64,000 nucleotides of DNA, taken from positions 570,501 to 634,500 of the forward strand of contig OY756958.1 of the NCBI GenBank assembly GCA_963580455.1, written 5' to 3'. The stretch is from Euonymus europaeus. Its lineage: Eukaryota; Streptophyta; Magnoliopsida; Celastrales; Celastraceae. Made by a program: the position numbers and the translations under genes. The notes beneath the pieces are model-generated. The model was not told the DNA's origin, searched no databases, and was given only the letters and a program-made list of their open reading frames with translations. This document shows, one piece after another, positions 25,651-36,664 of this stretch (within the stretch, counting starts at the first letter, position 1; each line of letters opens with the position of its first letter).

Positions 25651-26809
25651 TGGTCTCGTTTCACCTAGTTAACCGCGAAATGTGGTTTCTTTACGTAAAC
25701 GGTTTTATGAATATCCGTTGACTCCGAGTTCTGAATTCGGTGATTTTTAGCTTGATTTCACACTACTTTTCGAGCTCTACAATCCTGGCGTTTCGGATTT
25801 TGATTTCAGAACTCGTGGCTAGTAGGTCTCGTTTCACCTAGTTAGCCGCGAAATGTGGTTTCTTTACGTAAACGGTTTCATGAATATCCGTTGACTCCGA
25901 GTTCTGAATTCGGTGATTTTTAGCTTGATTACACACTACTTTTCGAGCTCTACCATCCTGGTGTTTCGGATTTTGATTTCAGAACTCGTGGCTAGTTGGT
26001 CTCGTTTCACCTAGTTAGCCGCGAAATTTGGTTTCTTTACGTAAACGGTTTTACGAATATCCGTTGACTCCGAGTTCTAAATTCGGTGATTTTTAGCTTG
26101 ATTACACACTACTTTTCGAGCTCTACCATCCTGGCGTTTCGGATTTTGATTTCAGAACTCGTGGCTAGTAGGTCTCGTTTCACCTAGTTAGCCGCGAAAT
26201 GTGATTTCTTTACGTAAACGGTTTTATGAATATCCGTTCACTCCGAGTTCTGAATTCGGTGATTTTTAGCTTGATTTCACACTACTTTTCGAGCTCTACA
26301 ATCCTGGTCTTTCGGATTTTGATTTCAGAACTCGTGGCTAGTAGGTCTCATTTCACCTAGTTAGCCGCGAAATGTGGTTTCTTTACGTAAACGGTTTCAT
26401 GAATATCCGTTGACTCCGAGTTCTAAATTCGGTGATTTTTAGCTTGATTACACACTACTTTTCGAGCTCTACCATCCTGGCGTTTCGGATTTTGATTTCA
26501 GAACTCGTGGCTAGTTGGTCTCGTTTCACCTAGTTAGCCGCGAAATGTGATTTCTTTACGTAAACGGTTTTATGAATATCCGTTCACTCCGAGTTCTGAA
26601 TTCGGTGATTTTTTGCTTGATTTCACACTACTTTTCGAGCTCTACAATCCTGAGTTTTCGGATTTTGATTTCAGAACTCGTGGCTAGTTGGTCTCGTTTC
26701 ACCTAGTTAGCCGCGAAATGTGGTTTCTTTACGTAAACGGTTTTATGAATATCCGTTGACTCCGAGTTCTGAATTCGGTGATTTTTAGCTTGATTTCACA
26801 CTACTTTTC

Positions 26810-27380
26810 GAGCTCTAGGATCCTGGAATTTCGGATTTTGATTTCAGAACTCGTGGCTAGTCGGTCTCGTTTCACCTAGTTAGCCGCGAAATGTGGTTTC
26901 TTTACGTAAACGGTTTTTTGAATATCCGTTGACTCCGAGTTCTGAATTCGGTGATTTTTAGCTTGATTTCACACTACTTTTCGAGCTCTACGATCCTGGC
27001 ATTTCGGATTTTGATTTGAGAACTCGTGGCTAGTTGGTCTCGTTTCACCTAGTTAGCCGCGAAATGTGGTTTCTTTACGTAAACGGTTTTATGAATATCC
27101 GTTGACTCCGAGTTCTGAATTCGGTGATTTTTAGCTTGATTTCACACTACTTTTCGAGCTCTACGATTATGGAGTTTCGGATTTTGATTTCAGAACTCGT
27201 GGCTAGTTGGTCTCGTTTCACCTAGTTAGCCGCGAAATATGGTTTCTTTACGTAAACGGTTTTATGAATATCGGTTGACTCCGAGTTCTGAATTCGGTGA
27301 TTTTTAGCTTGATTTCACACTAATTTTCGGGCTCTACGATCCTGGCATTTCGGATTTTGATTTCAGAACTCGTGGCTAGT
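26810..27380. repeat. Copy 2 of the four-monomer string at 10-monomer offset
   Basis: It carries the same ordered private variants as 25080-25650, including GGATCCTGGAAT, TAGTCGGTC, TTTGAGAACTCG, TATGGAG, AAATATGG and CGGGCTC. The only differences I noticed at the right end are GTTAACCGCG versus GTTAGCCGCG and AACGGTTTTA versus AACGATTTTA. The intervening 25650-26810 is ordinary array with ACCATCC and CGTTCACTCC variants. Confidence 0.8.
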
Positions 27381-30340
27381 TGGTCTCGTTTCACCTAGTT
27401 AGCCGCGAAATGTGGTTTCTTTACGTAAACGATTTTATGAATATCCGTTGACTCCGAGTTCTGAATTCGGTGATTTTTTGCTTGATTTCACACTACTTTT
27501 TGAGCTCTACGATCCTGGTGTTTCGGATTTTGATTTCAGAACTCGCGGCTAGTAGGTCTCGTTTCACCTAGTTAGCCGCGAAATGTGGTTTCTTTACGTA
27601 AACGGTTTTAGGAATATCCGTTGACTCCGAGTTCTGAATTCGGTGATTTTTAGCTTGATTTCACACTACTTTTCGAGCTCTACAATCTTGGCATTTCGGA
27701 TTTTGATTTCAGAACTCGTGGCTAGTAGGTCTCGTTTCACCTAGTTAGCCGCGAAATGTGGTTTCTTTACGTAAACGATTTTATGAATATCCGTTGACTC
27801 CGAGTTCTGAATTCGGTGATTTTTTGCTTGATTTCACACTACTTTTTGAGCTCTACGATCCTGGTGTTTCGGATTTTGATTTCAGAACTCGCGGCTAGTA
27901 GGTCTCGTTTCACCTAGTTAGCCGCGAAATGTGGTTTCTTTACGTAAACGGTTTTAGGAATATCCGTTGACTCCGAGTTCTGAATTCGGTGATTTTTAGC
28001 TTGATTTCACACGACTTTTCGAGCTCTACGATCCTGGCGTTTCGGATTTTGATTTCAGAACTCGTGGCTAGTTGGTCTCGTTTCACCTAGTTAGCCGCGA
28101 AATGTGGTTTCTTTACGTAAACGGTTTTATGAATATGCGTTGACTCCGAGTTCTGAATTCGGTGATTTTTAGCTTGATTTCACACTACTTTTCGAGCTCT
28201 ACAATCTTGGCGTTTCGGATTTTGATTTCAGAACTCGTGGCTAGTAGGTCTCGTTTCACCTAGTTAGCCGCGAAATGTGGTTTCTTTACGTAAACGATTT
28301 TATGAATATCCGTTGACTCCGAGTTCTGAATTCGGTGATTTTTAGCTTGATTACACACTACTTTTTGAGCTCTACAATCCTGGGTTTTCGGATTTCGATT
28401 TCAGAACTCGTGGCTAGTAGGTCTCGTTTCACCTATTTAGCCGCGAAATGTTGTTTCTTTACGTAAACGGTTTTAGGAATATCCGTTGACTCCGAGTTCT
28501 GAATTCGGTGATTTTTAGCTTGATTTCACACCACTTTTTGAGCTCTACAATCCTGGCATTTCGGATTTTGATTTCAGAACTCGTGGCTAGTAGGTCTCGT
28601 TTCACCTAGTTAGCCGCGAAATGTGGTTTCTTTACGTAAATCGTTTTAGGAATATCCGTTGACTCCGAGTTCTGAATTCGGTGATTTTTAGCTTGATTTC
28701 ACGCTACTTTTCGAGCTCTACGATCCTGGCATTTCGGATTTTGATTTCAGAACTCGTGGCTAGTAGGTCTCGATTCACCAATTTAGCCGCGAAATGTGGT
28801 TTCTTTACGTAAACGGTTTTATGAATATCCGTTCACTCCGAGTTCTGAATTCGGTGATTTTTTGCTTGATTACACACTACTTTTCGAGCTCTACAATCCT
28901 ACTGTTTCGGATTTTGATTTCAGAACTCGTGGCTAGTAGGTCTCGTTTCACCTAGTTAGCCGCGAAATGTGGTTTCTTTACGTAAACGGTTTTATGAATA
29001 TCCTTTGACTCCGAGTTCTGAATTCGGTGATTTTTAGCTTGATTTCACTCTACTTTTCGAGCTCTACAATCCTGGCATTTCGGATTTTGATTTCAGAACT
29101 CGTGGCTAGTTGGTCTCGTTTCTCCTATTTAGCCGCGAAATGTGGTTTCTTTACGTAAACGGTTTTAGGAATATCCGTTGACTCCGAGTTCTGAATTCGG
29201 TGATTTTTAGCTTGATTTCACACTACTTTTCGAGCTCTACAATCCTGGCGTTTCGGATTTTGATTTCAGAACTCGTGGCTAGTAGGTCTCGTTTCACCTA
29301 GTTAGCCGCGAAATGTGGTTTCTTTACGTAAACGGTTTTAGGAATATCCGTTGACTCCGAGTTCTGAATTCGGTGATTTTTAGCTTGATTTCACACTAAT
29401 TTTTGAGCTCTACAATCCTGGCATTTCGGATTTTGATTTCAGAACTCGTGGATAGTAGGTCTCGTTTCACCTAGTTAGCCGCGAAATGTGGTTTCTTTAC
29501 GTAAACGGTTTTAGGAATATCCGTTGACTCCGAGTTCTGAATTCGGTGATTTTTTGCTTGATTTCACACTACTTTTCGAGCTCTACGATCCTGGTGTTTC
29601 GGATTTTGATTTCAGAACTCGCGGCTAGTAGGTCTCGTTTCACCTAGTTAGCCGCGAAATGTGGTTTCTTTACGTAAACGGTTTTAGGAATATCCGTTGA
29701 CTCCGAGTTCTGAATTCGGTGATTTTTAGCTTGATTTCACATTATTTTCAAGCTCTACAATCCTGGCGTTTCGGATTTTGATTTCAGAACTCGTGGCTAT
29801 TAGGTCTCGTTTCACCTAGTTAGCCGCGAAATGTGGTTTCTTTACGTAAACGGTTTTATGAATATTCGTTGACTCCGAGTTCTGAATTCGGTGATTTTTA
29901 GCTTGATTTCACACTACTTTTCGAGCTCTACAATCTTGGCGTTTCGGATTTTGATTTCAGAACTCATGGCTAGTAGGTCTCGTTTCACGTAGTAAGCCGC
30001 GAAATGTGGTTTCTTTACGTAAACGGTTTTATGAATATCCGTTGACTCCGAGTTCTGAATTCGGTGATTTTTAGCTTGATTTTACACTACATTTCGAGCT
30101 CTACAATCTTGGCGTTTTGGATTTTGATTTCAGAACTCGTGGCTAGTAGTTCTTGTTTCACCTAGTTAGCCGCGAAATGTGGTTTCTTTACGTAAACGGT
30201 TTTATGAATATTCGTTGACTCCGAGTTCTGAATTCGGTGATTTTTAGCTTGATTACACACTACTTTTCGAGCTCTACAATCCTGGATTTTCGGATTTCGA
30301 TTTCAGAACTCGTGGCTAGTAGGTCTCGTTTCACCGATTT
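27380..30340. repeat. Transitional array segment between the two organisational domains
   Basis: About 17 monomers with mixed variants. The GATTTTTTGCTTGATT form with CGATCCTGGTG and AACTCGCGGC appears at 27502 and 27848 (2 monomers apart) and again at 29578 (10 monomers on). GGTTTTAGGAATATCC units, typical of the left half, and TTTTTTGCTTGATTACAC or CTATTTAGCCGCG units, typical of the right half, are both present. The marker-led higher-order repeats have not yet started. One GGGTTTT variable window at about 28365 sits in a monomer with GATTTCG and without CACCAAG, so it is not the marker monomer of the right half. Confidence 0.65.
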
Positions 30341-30960
30341 AGCCGCGAAATGTGGTTTCTTTACGTAAACGGTTTAAGGAATATCCGTTGACTCCGAGTT
30401 CTGAATTCGGTGATTTTTAGCTTGATTTCACACGACTTTTCGAGCTCTACGATCCTGGCGTTTGGGATTTTGATTTCAGAACTCGTGGCTAGTTGGTCTC
30501 GTTTCACCTAGTTAGCCGCGAAATGTGATTTCTTTACGTAAACGGTTTTATGAATATGCGTTGACTCCGAGTTCTGAATTCGGTGATTTTTAGCTTGATT
30601 TCACACTACTTTTCGAGCTCTACAATCTTGGCGTTTCGGATTTTGATTTCAGAACTCGTGGCTAGTAGGTCTCGTTTCACCTAGTTAGCCGCGAAATGTG
30701 GTTTCTTTACGTAAACGGTTTTATGAATATCCTTTGACTCCGAGTTCTGAATTCGGTGATTTTTAGCTTGATTTCACTCTACTTTTCGAGCTCTACAATC
30801 CTAGCGTTTCGGATTTTGATTTCAGAACTCGTGGCTAGTAGGTCTCGTTTCACCTAGTTAGCCGCGAAATGTGGTTTCTTTACGTAAACGGTTTTATGAA
30901 TATCCGTTGACACCGAGTTCTGAATTCGGTGATTTTTAGCTTGATTTCACACTACTTTTT
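30340..30960. repeat. Lead-in string X, copy 1
   Basis: About 3.5 monomers with the private variants CACCGATTTAGCC, GGTTTAAGGAATATCC, CACACGACTTTTCGAG with GCGTTTGGG, TGTGATTTC, TATGCGTTGACTCC, CCTTTGACTCC, and TTCACTCTAC followed by CCTAGCG. The same string occurs at 36044-36664, offset exactly 5704 bp, and in both places it leads directly into higher-order repeat A. The duplicated block is therefore longer than A itself. Confidence 0.82.
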
Positions 30961-33035
30961 GAGCTCTACAATCCTGGGTTTTCGGATTTTGATTTCAGAA
31001 CTCGTGGCTAGTTGGTCTCGTTTCACCAAGTTAGCCGCGAAATGTGGTTTCTTTACGTAAACGGCTTTATGAATATCCGTTGACTCCGAGTTCTGAATTC
31101 GGTGATTTTTAGCTTGATTTCACACTACTTTTTGAGCTCTACCATCCTGGTGTTTCGGATTTTGATTTCTGAACTCGTGGCTAGTTGGTCTCGTTTCACC
31201 TAGTTAGCCGCGAAATGTGGTTTCTTTACGTAAACAGTTTTATGAATATCCGTTGACTCCGAGTTCTGAATTCGGTGATTTTTAGCTTGATTTCACACTA
31301 CTTTTCGAGCTCTACAATCCTGTTATTTTGGATTTTGATTTCAGAACTCGTGGCTTGTTGGTCTCGTTTCACCTAGTTGGCCGCGAAATGTGGTTTCTTT
31401 ACGTAAACAGTTTTATGAATATCCGTTGACTCCGAGTTCTGAATTCGGTGATTTTTAGCTTGATTTCACACTAATTTTCGAGCTGTACAATCCTGGTGTT
31501 TCGGATTTTGATTTCAGAACTCGTGGCTAGTAGGTCTCGTTTCACCTAGTTAGCCGCGAAATGTGGTTTCTTTACGTAAACGGTTTTATGAATATCCGTT
31601 GACTCCGAGTTCTAAATTCGGTGATTTTTAGCTTGATTTCACACTACTTTTCGAGCTCTACGATCCTGGCGTTTCGGATTTTGATTTCAGAAATCGTGGC
31701 TAGTAGGTCTCGTTTCACCTAGTTAGCCGCGAAATGTGGTTTCTTTACGTAAACGGTTTTATGAATATCCGTTGACTCCGAGTTCTGAATTCGGTGATTT
31801 TTAGCATGATTTCACACTACTTTTCGAGCTCTACAATCCTGTGTTTTCGGATTTTGATTTCAGAAATCGTGGCTAGTAGGTCTCGTTTCACCTAGTTAGC
31901 CGCGAAATGTGGTTTCTTTACGTAAACGGTTTTATGAATATCCGTTGACTCCGAGTTCTGAATTCGGTGATTTTTAGCATGATTTCACACTACTTTTCGA
32001 GCTCTACAATCCTGTGTTTTCGGATTTTGATTTCAGAACTCGTGGCTAGTTGGTCTCGTTTCACCTAGTTAGCCGCGAAATGTGGTTTCTTTACGAAAAC
32101 GGATTTATGAATATCCGTTGACTCCGAGTTCTGAATTAGGTGATTTTTAGCTTGATTTTACACTACTTTTCGAGCTCTACGATCCTATCGTTTCGGATTT
32201 TGATTTCATAACTTGTGGCTAGTTGGTCTCGTTTCACCTAGTTAGCCGCGAAATGTGGTTTCTTTACGTAAATGGTTTTATGAATATCCTTTGACTCCGA
32301 GTTCTGAATTCGGTGATTTTTAGCTTGATTTCACACTACTTTTCGAGCTCTACAATCCTGGCTTTCGGATTTGGATTTCAGAACTCGTGGCTAGTAGGTC
32401 TCGATTCACCTATTTAGCCGCGAAATGTGGTTTCTTTACGTAAACGGTTTTATGAATATCCGTTGACTCCGAGTTCTGAATTCGGTGATTTTTTGCTTGA
32501 TTACACACTACTTTTCGAGCTCTACAATCCTAGAGTTTCGGATTTTGATTTCAGAACTCGTGGCTAGTAGGTCTCGTTTCACCTAGTTAGCCGCGAAATG
32601 TGGTTTCTTTACATAAACGATTTTATGAATATCCTTTGACTCCGAGTTCTGAATTCGGTGATTTTTAGCTTGATTTCACGCTACTTTTCGAGCTCTACAA
32701 TCCTGGCATTTCGGATTTTGATTTCAGAACTCGTGGCTAGTAGGTCTCGATTCACCTATTTAGCCGCGAAATGTGGTTTCTTTACGTAAACGGTTCTATG
32801 AATATCCGTTGACTCCGAGTTCTGAATTCGGTGATTTTTTGCTTGATTACACACTACTTTTTGAGCTCTACAATCCTAGCATTTCGGATTTTGATTTCAG
32901 AACTCGTGGCTAGTAGGTCTCGTTTCACCTAGTTAGCCGCGAAATGTGGTTTCTTTACTTAAACGGTTTTATTAATATCCGTTGACACCGAGTTCTGAAT
33001 TCGTTGATTTTTAGCTTGATTTCACACTACTTTTT
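30961..33035. repeat. Higher-order repeat A, copy 1 (12 monomers, 2075 bp)
   Basis: Ordered monomer types: 1 GGGTTTT/CACCAAG/GGCTTTATG; 2 ACCATCCTGGTG with TTTCTGAACTCG and AAACAGTTTT; 3 CTGTTATTTTGG with GGCTTGTTGG; 4 CTAATTTTCGAGCTGTAC; 5 TCTAAATTC then CGATCCTGGCG and AGAAATCG; 6 AGCATGATTTC, CTGTGTTTTC, AGAAATCG; 7 CTGTGTTTTC then ACGAAAACGGATTT and GAATTAGG; 8 CGATCCTATCG, AACTTGTGG, AAATGG; 9 CTGGCTTTCGG (1 bp short) with TTTGGATTTC; 10 CTAGAG with ACATAAACG; 11 CACGCTAC and GGTTCTATG; 12 CTAGC with TTTACTTAAAC, ATTAATATCC and GACACCGAG. Private changes in this copy include AGTTGGCCGC and TTTCATAACTTG. Confidence 0.92.
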
Positions 33036-35280
33036 GAGCTCTACAATCCTGGGTTTTCGGATTTTGATTTCAGAACTCGTGGCTAGTTGGTCTCGTTTCA
33101 CCAAGTTAGCCGCGAAATGTGGTTTCTTTACGTAAACGGTTTTATGAATATCCGTTGACTCCGAGTTCTGAATTCGGTGATTTTTAGCTTGATTTCACAC
33201 TACTTTTTGAACTCTACGATCCTGGCGTTTCGGATTTTGATTTCTGAACTCGTGGCTAGTTGGTCTCGTTTCAACTAGTTAGCCGCGAAATGTGGTTTCT
33301 TTACGTAAACAGTTTTATGAATATCCGTTGACTCCGATTACTGAATTCGGTGATTTTTAGCCTGATTTCACACTACTTTTCGAGCTCTACAATCCTGTTG
33401 TTTCGGATTTTGATTTCAGAACTCGTGGCTAGTTGGTCTCGTTTCACCTAGTTAGCCGCGAAATGTGGTTTCTTTACGTAAACAGTTTTATGAATATCCG
33501 TTGACTCTGAATTCTGAATTCGGTGATTTTTAGCTTGATTTCACACTACTTTTCGAGCTCTACAATCCTGGCATTTCGGATTTTGATTTCAGAACTCGTG
33601 GCCAGTAGGTCTCGTTTCACCTAGTTAGCCGCGAAATGTGGTTTCTTTACGTAAACGGTTTTATGAATATCCCTTGACTCCGAGTTCTGAATTCGGTGAT
33701 TTTTAGCTTGATTTCACACTACTTTTCGAGCTCTACAATCCTGGATTTTCGGATTTTGGTTTCAGAACTCGTGGCTAATAGGTCTCGATTCACCTATTTA
33801 GCCTCGAAATGTGGTTTCTTTACGTAAACGGTTTTGTGAATATCGTTGACTCCGAGTTATGAATTCGGTGATTTTTTGCTTGATTACACACTACTTTTCG
33901 AGCTCTACAATCCTAGCTTTTCGGATTTTGATTTCAGAACTCGTGGCTAGTCGGTCTCGTTTCACCTAGTTAGCCGCGAAATGTGGTTTCTTTACGTAAA
34001 CGGTTTTATGAATATCCGTTGACTCCGAGTTCTGAATTCGGTGATTTTTAGCTTGATTTCACACTACTTTCGAGCTCTACAATCCTGGAATTTTGGATTT
34101 TGATTTCAGAACTCGTGGCTAGTAGGTCTCGTTTCACCTAGTTAGCCGCGAAATGTGGTTTCTTCACGTAAACGGTTTTGTGAATATCCGTTGACTCCGA
34201 GTTCTGAATTCGGTGATTTTTTGCTTGATTACACACTACTTTTCAAGCTCTACAATCCTAGAGTTTCGGATTTTGATTTCAGAACTCGTGGCTAGTAGGT
34301 CTCGTTTCACCTAGTTAGCCGCGAAATGCGGTTTCTTTACGTAAACGGTTTTATGAATATCCTTTGACTCCGAGTTCTGAATTCGGTGATTTTTAGCTTG
34401 ATTTCACACTACTTTTCGAGCTCTACAATCCTGGCATTTCGGATTTTGATTTTAGAACTCGTGGCTAGTAGGTCTCGATTCACCTATTTGGCCGCGAAAT
34501 GTGGTTTCTTTACGTAAACGGTTTTATGAATATCTTTTACTCCGAGTTCTGAATTCGGTGATTTTTAGCTTGATTTCACACTACTTTTCGAGCTCTACAA
34601 TCCTGTTGTTTCGGATTTTGATTTCAGAACTCGTGGCTAGTAGGTCTCGTTTCACCTAGTTAGCCGCGAAATGTGGTTTCTTTACGTAAACGGTTTTATG
34701 AATATCCCTTGACTCCGAGTTCTGAATTCGGTGATTTTTAGCTTGATTTCACACTACTTTTCGTGCTCTACGATCCTGGATTTTCGGATTTTGATTTCAG
34801 AACTCGTGGCTAGTTGGTCTCATTTCACCTAGTTAGCCGCGAAATGTGGTTTCTTTACGTAAACGGTTTTATGAATATCCGTTGACTCCGAGTTCTGAAT
34901 TCGGTGATTTTTAGCTTGATTTCACACTACTTTTCGAGCTCTACAATCCTGGATTTTCGGATTTTGGTTTCAGAACTCGTGGCTAATAGGTCTCGATTCA
35001 CCTATTTAGCCGCGAAATGTGGTTTCTTTACGTAAACGGTTTTGTGAATATCGTTGACTCCGAGTTCTGAATTCGGTGATTTTTTGCTTGATTACACACT
35101 ACTTTTCGAGCTCTACAATCCTAGTGTTTCGGATTTTGATTTCAGAACTCGTGGCTAGTAGGTCTCGTTTCACCTAGTTAGCCGCGAAATGTGGTTTCTT
35201 TACGTAAACGGTTTTATTAATATCCGTTGACACCGAGTTCTGAATTCGGTGATTTTTAGCTTGATTTCACACTACTTTTT
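33036..35280. repeat. Higher-order repeat B, copy 1 (13 monomers, 2245 bp)
   Basis: Ordered types: marker GGGTTTT/CACCAAG; GAACTCTACGATCC with TCAACTAG and CGATTACTGAATTC; CTGTTGTTTCGG with AAACAGTTTT; GGCCAGTAGG with TATCCCTTGACTCC; CTGGATTTTC with TTTGGTTTC, GGCTAATAGG and a short ATATCGTTGAC; CTAGCTTTTC with TAGTCGG; CTACTTTCGAG (1 bp short) with CTGGAATTTTGG and TTCTTCACG; TTTTCAAGCTC with CTAGAG and AATGCGGTTTC; GATTTTAGAACTCG with TTTGGCCGCG; CTGTTGTTTCGG; TTTTCGTGCTC; a second TTTGGTTTC unit; and CTAGTG with ATTAATATCC. The length is 4 bp under 13 x 173 because of these short units. It matches 40801-43045 unit for unit. Confidence 0.9.
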
Positions 35281-36664
35281 GAGCTCTACAATCCTGGGTT
35301 TTCGGATTTTGATTTCAGAACTCGTGGCTAGTTGGTCTCGTTTCACCAAGTTAGCCGCGAAATGTGGTTTCTTTACGTAAACGGCTTTATGAATATCCGT
35401 TGACTCCGAGTTCTGAATTCGATGATTTTTAGCTTGATTTCACACTACTTTTTGAGCTCTACGATCCTGGTGTTTCGGATTTTGATTTCTGAACTTGTGG
35501 CTAGTTGGTCTCGTTTCACCTAGTTAGCCGCGAAATGTGGTTTCTTTACGTAAACAGTTTTATGAATATCCGTTGACTCCGAGTTCTGAATTCGGTGATT
35601 TTTAGCTTGATTTCACACTACTTTTCGAGCTCTACAATCCTGTTGTTTTGGATTTTGATTTCAGAACTCGTGGCTTGTTGGTCTCGTTTCACCTAGTTAG
35701 CCGCGAAATGTGGTTTCTTTACGTAAACAGTTTTATGAATATCCGTTGACTTCGAGTTCTGAATTCGGTGATTTTTAGCTTGATTTCACACTAATTTTCG
35801 AGCTCTACAATCCTGGTGTTTCGGATTTTGATTTCAGAACTCGTGGCTAGTAGGTCTCGTTTCACATAGTTAGCCGCGAAATGTGGTTTCTTTACGTAAA
35901 CGGTTTTATGAATATCCGTTGACTCCGAGTTCTGAATTCGGTGATTTTTAGCTTGATTTCACACTACTTTTCGAGCTCTACAATCCTGTTGTTTCGGATT
36001 TCGATTTCAGAACTCGTGGCTAGTAGGTCTCGTTTCACCGATTTAGCCGCGAAATGTGGTTTCTTTACGTAAACGGTTTAAGGAATATCCGTTGACTCCG
36101 AGTTCTGAATTCGGTGATTTTTAGCTTGATTTCACACGACTTTTCGAGCTCTACGATCCTGGCGTTTGGGATTTTGATTTCAGAACTCGTGGCTAGTTGG
36201 TCTCGTTTCACTTAGTTAGCCGCGAAATGTGATTTCTTTACGTAAACGGTTTTATGAATATGCGTTGACTCCGAGTTCTGAATTCAGTGATTTTTAGCTT
36301 GATTTCACACTACTTTTCGAGCTCTACAATCTTGGCGTTTCGGATTTTGATTTCAGAACTCGTGGCTAGTAGGTCTCGTTTCACCTAGTTAGCCGCGAAA
36401 TGTGGTTTCTTTACGTAAACGGTTTTATGAATATCCTTTGACTCCGAGTTCTGAATTCGGTGATTTTTAGCTTGATTTCACTCTACTTTTCGAGCTCTAC
36501 AATCCTAGCGTTTCGGATTTTGATTTCAGAACTCGTGGCTAGTAGGTCTCGTTTCACCTAGTTAGCCGCGAAATGTGGTTTCTTTACTTAAACGGTTTTA
36601 TTAATATCCGTTGACACCGAGTTCTGAATTCGTTGATTTTTAGCTTGATTTCACACTACTTTTT
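35281..36664. repeat. Higher-order repeat C (8 monomers, 1384 bp): fusion of two strings
   Basis: The first four monomers are marker/GGCTTTATG, TTTCTGAACTTG, GTTGTTTTGG with GGCTTGTTGG and GACTTCGAG, and CTAATTTTCGAGCTC with CCTGGTG. They match the start of 43046-45638. The rest is string X (CACCGATTT, GGTTTAAGG, CACACGAC, GCGTTGAC), already seen at 30340-30960, which leads into A copy 2. The unit therefore looks like a recombination join between a C-type start and X, with the junction in the CCTGTTGTTTCGGATTTCG monomer near 35973. Confidence 0.8.

Noticed and set aside
28360..28560. Early copy of the right-half marker monomer (GGGTTTT variable window)
   Set aside because: It has GATTTCG and CACCTATTTAGCC instead of CACCAAGTTAGCC and is not preceded by GACACCGAG, so it is a different monomer type that shares only the variable box.
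27380..30340. Possible transposon or unique insertion at the domain boundary
   Set aside because: Every 173-bp step from 27502 to 30961 holds an ordinary monomer, with total loss of only 1 bp, so nothing is inserted there.
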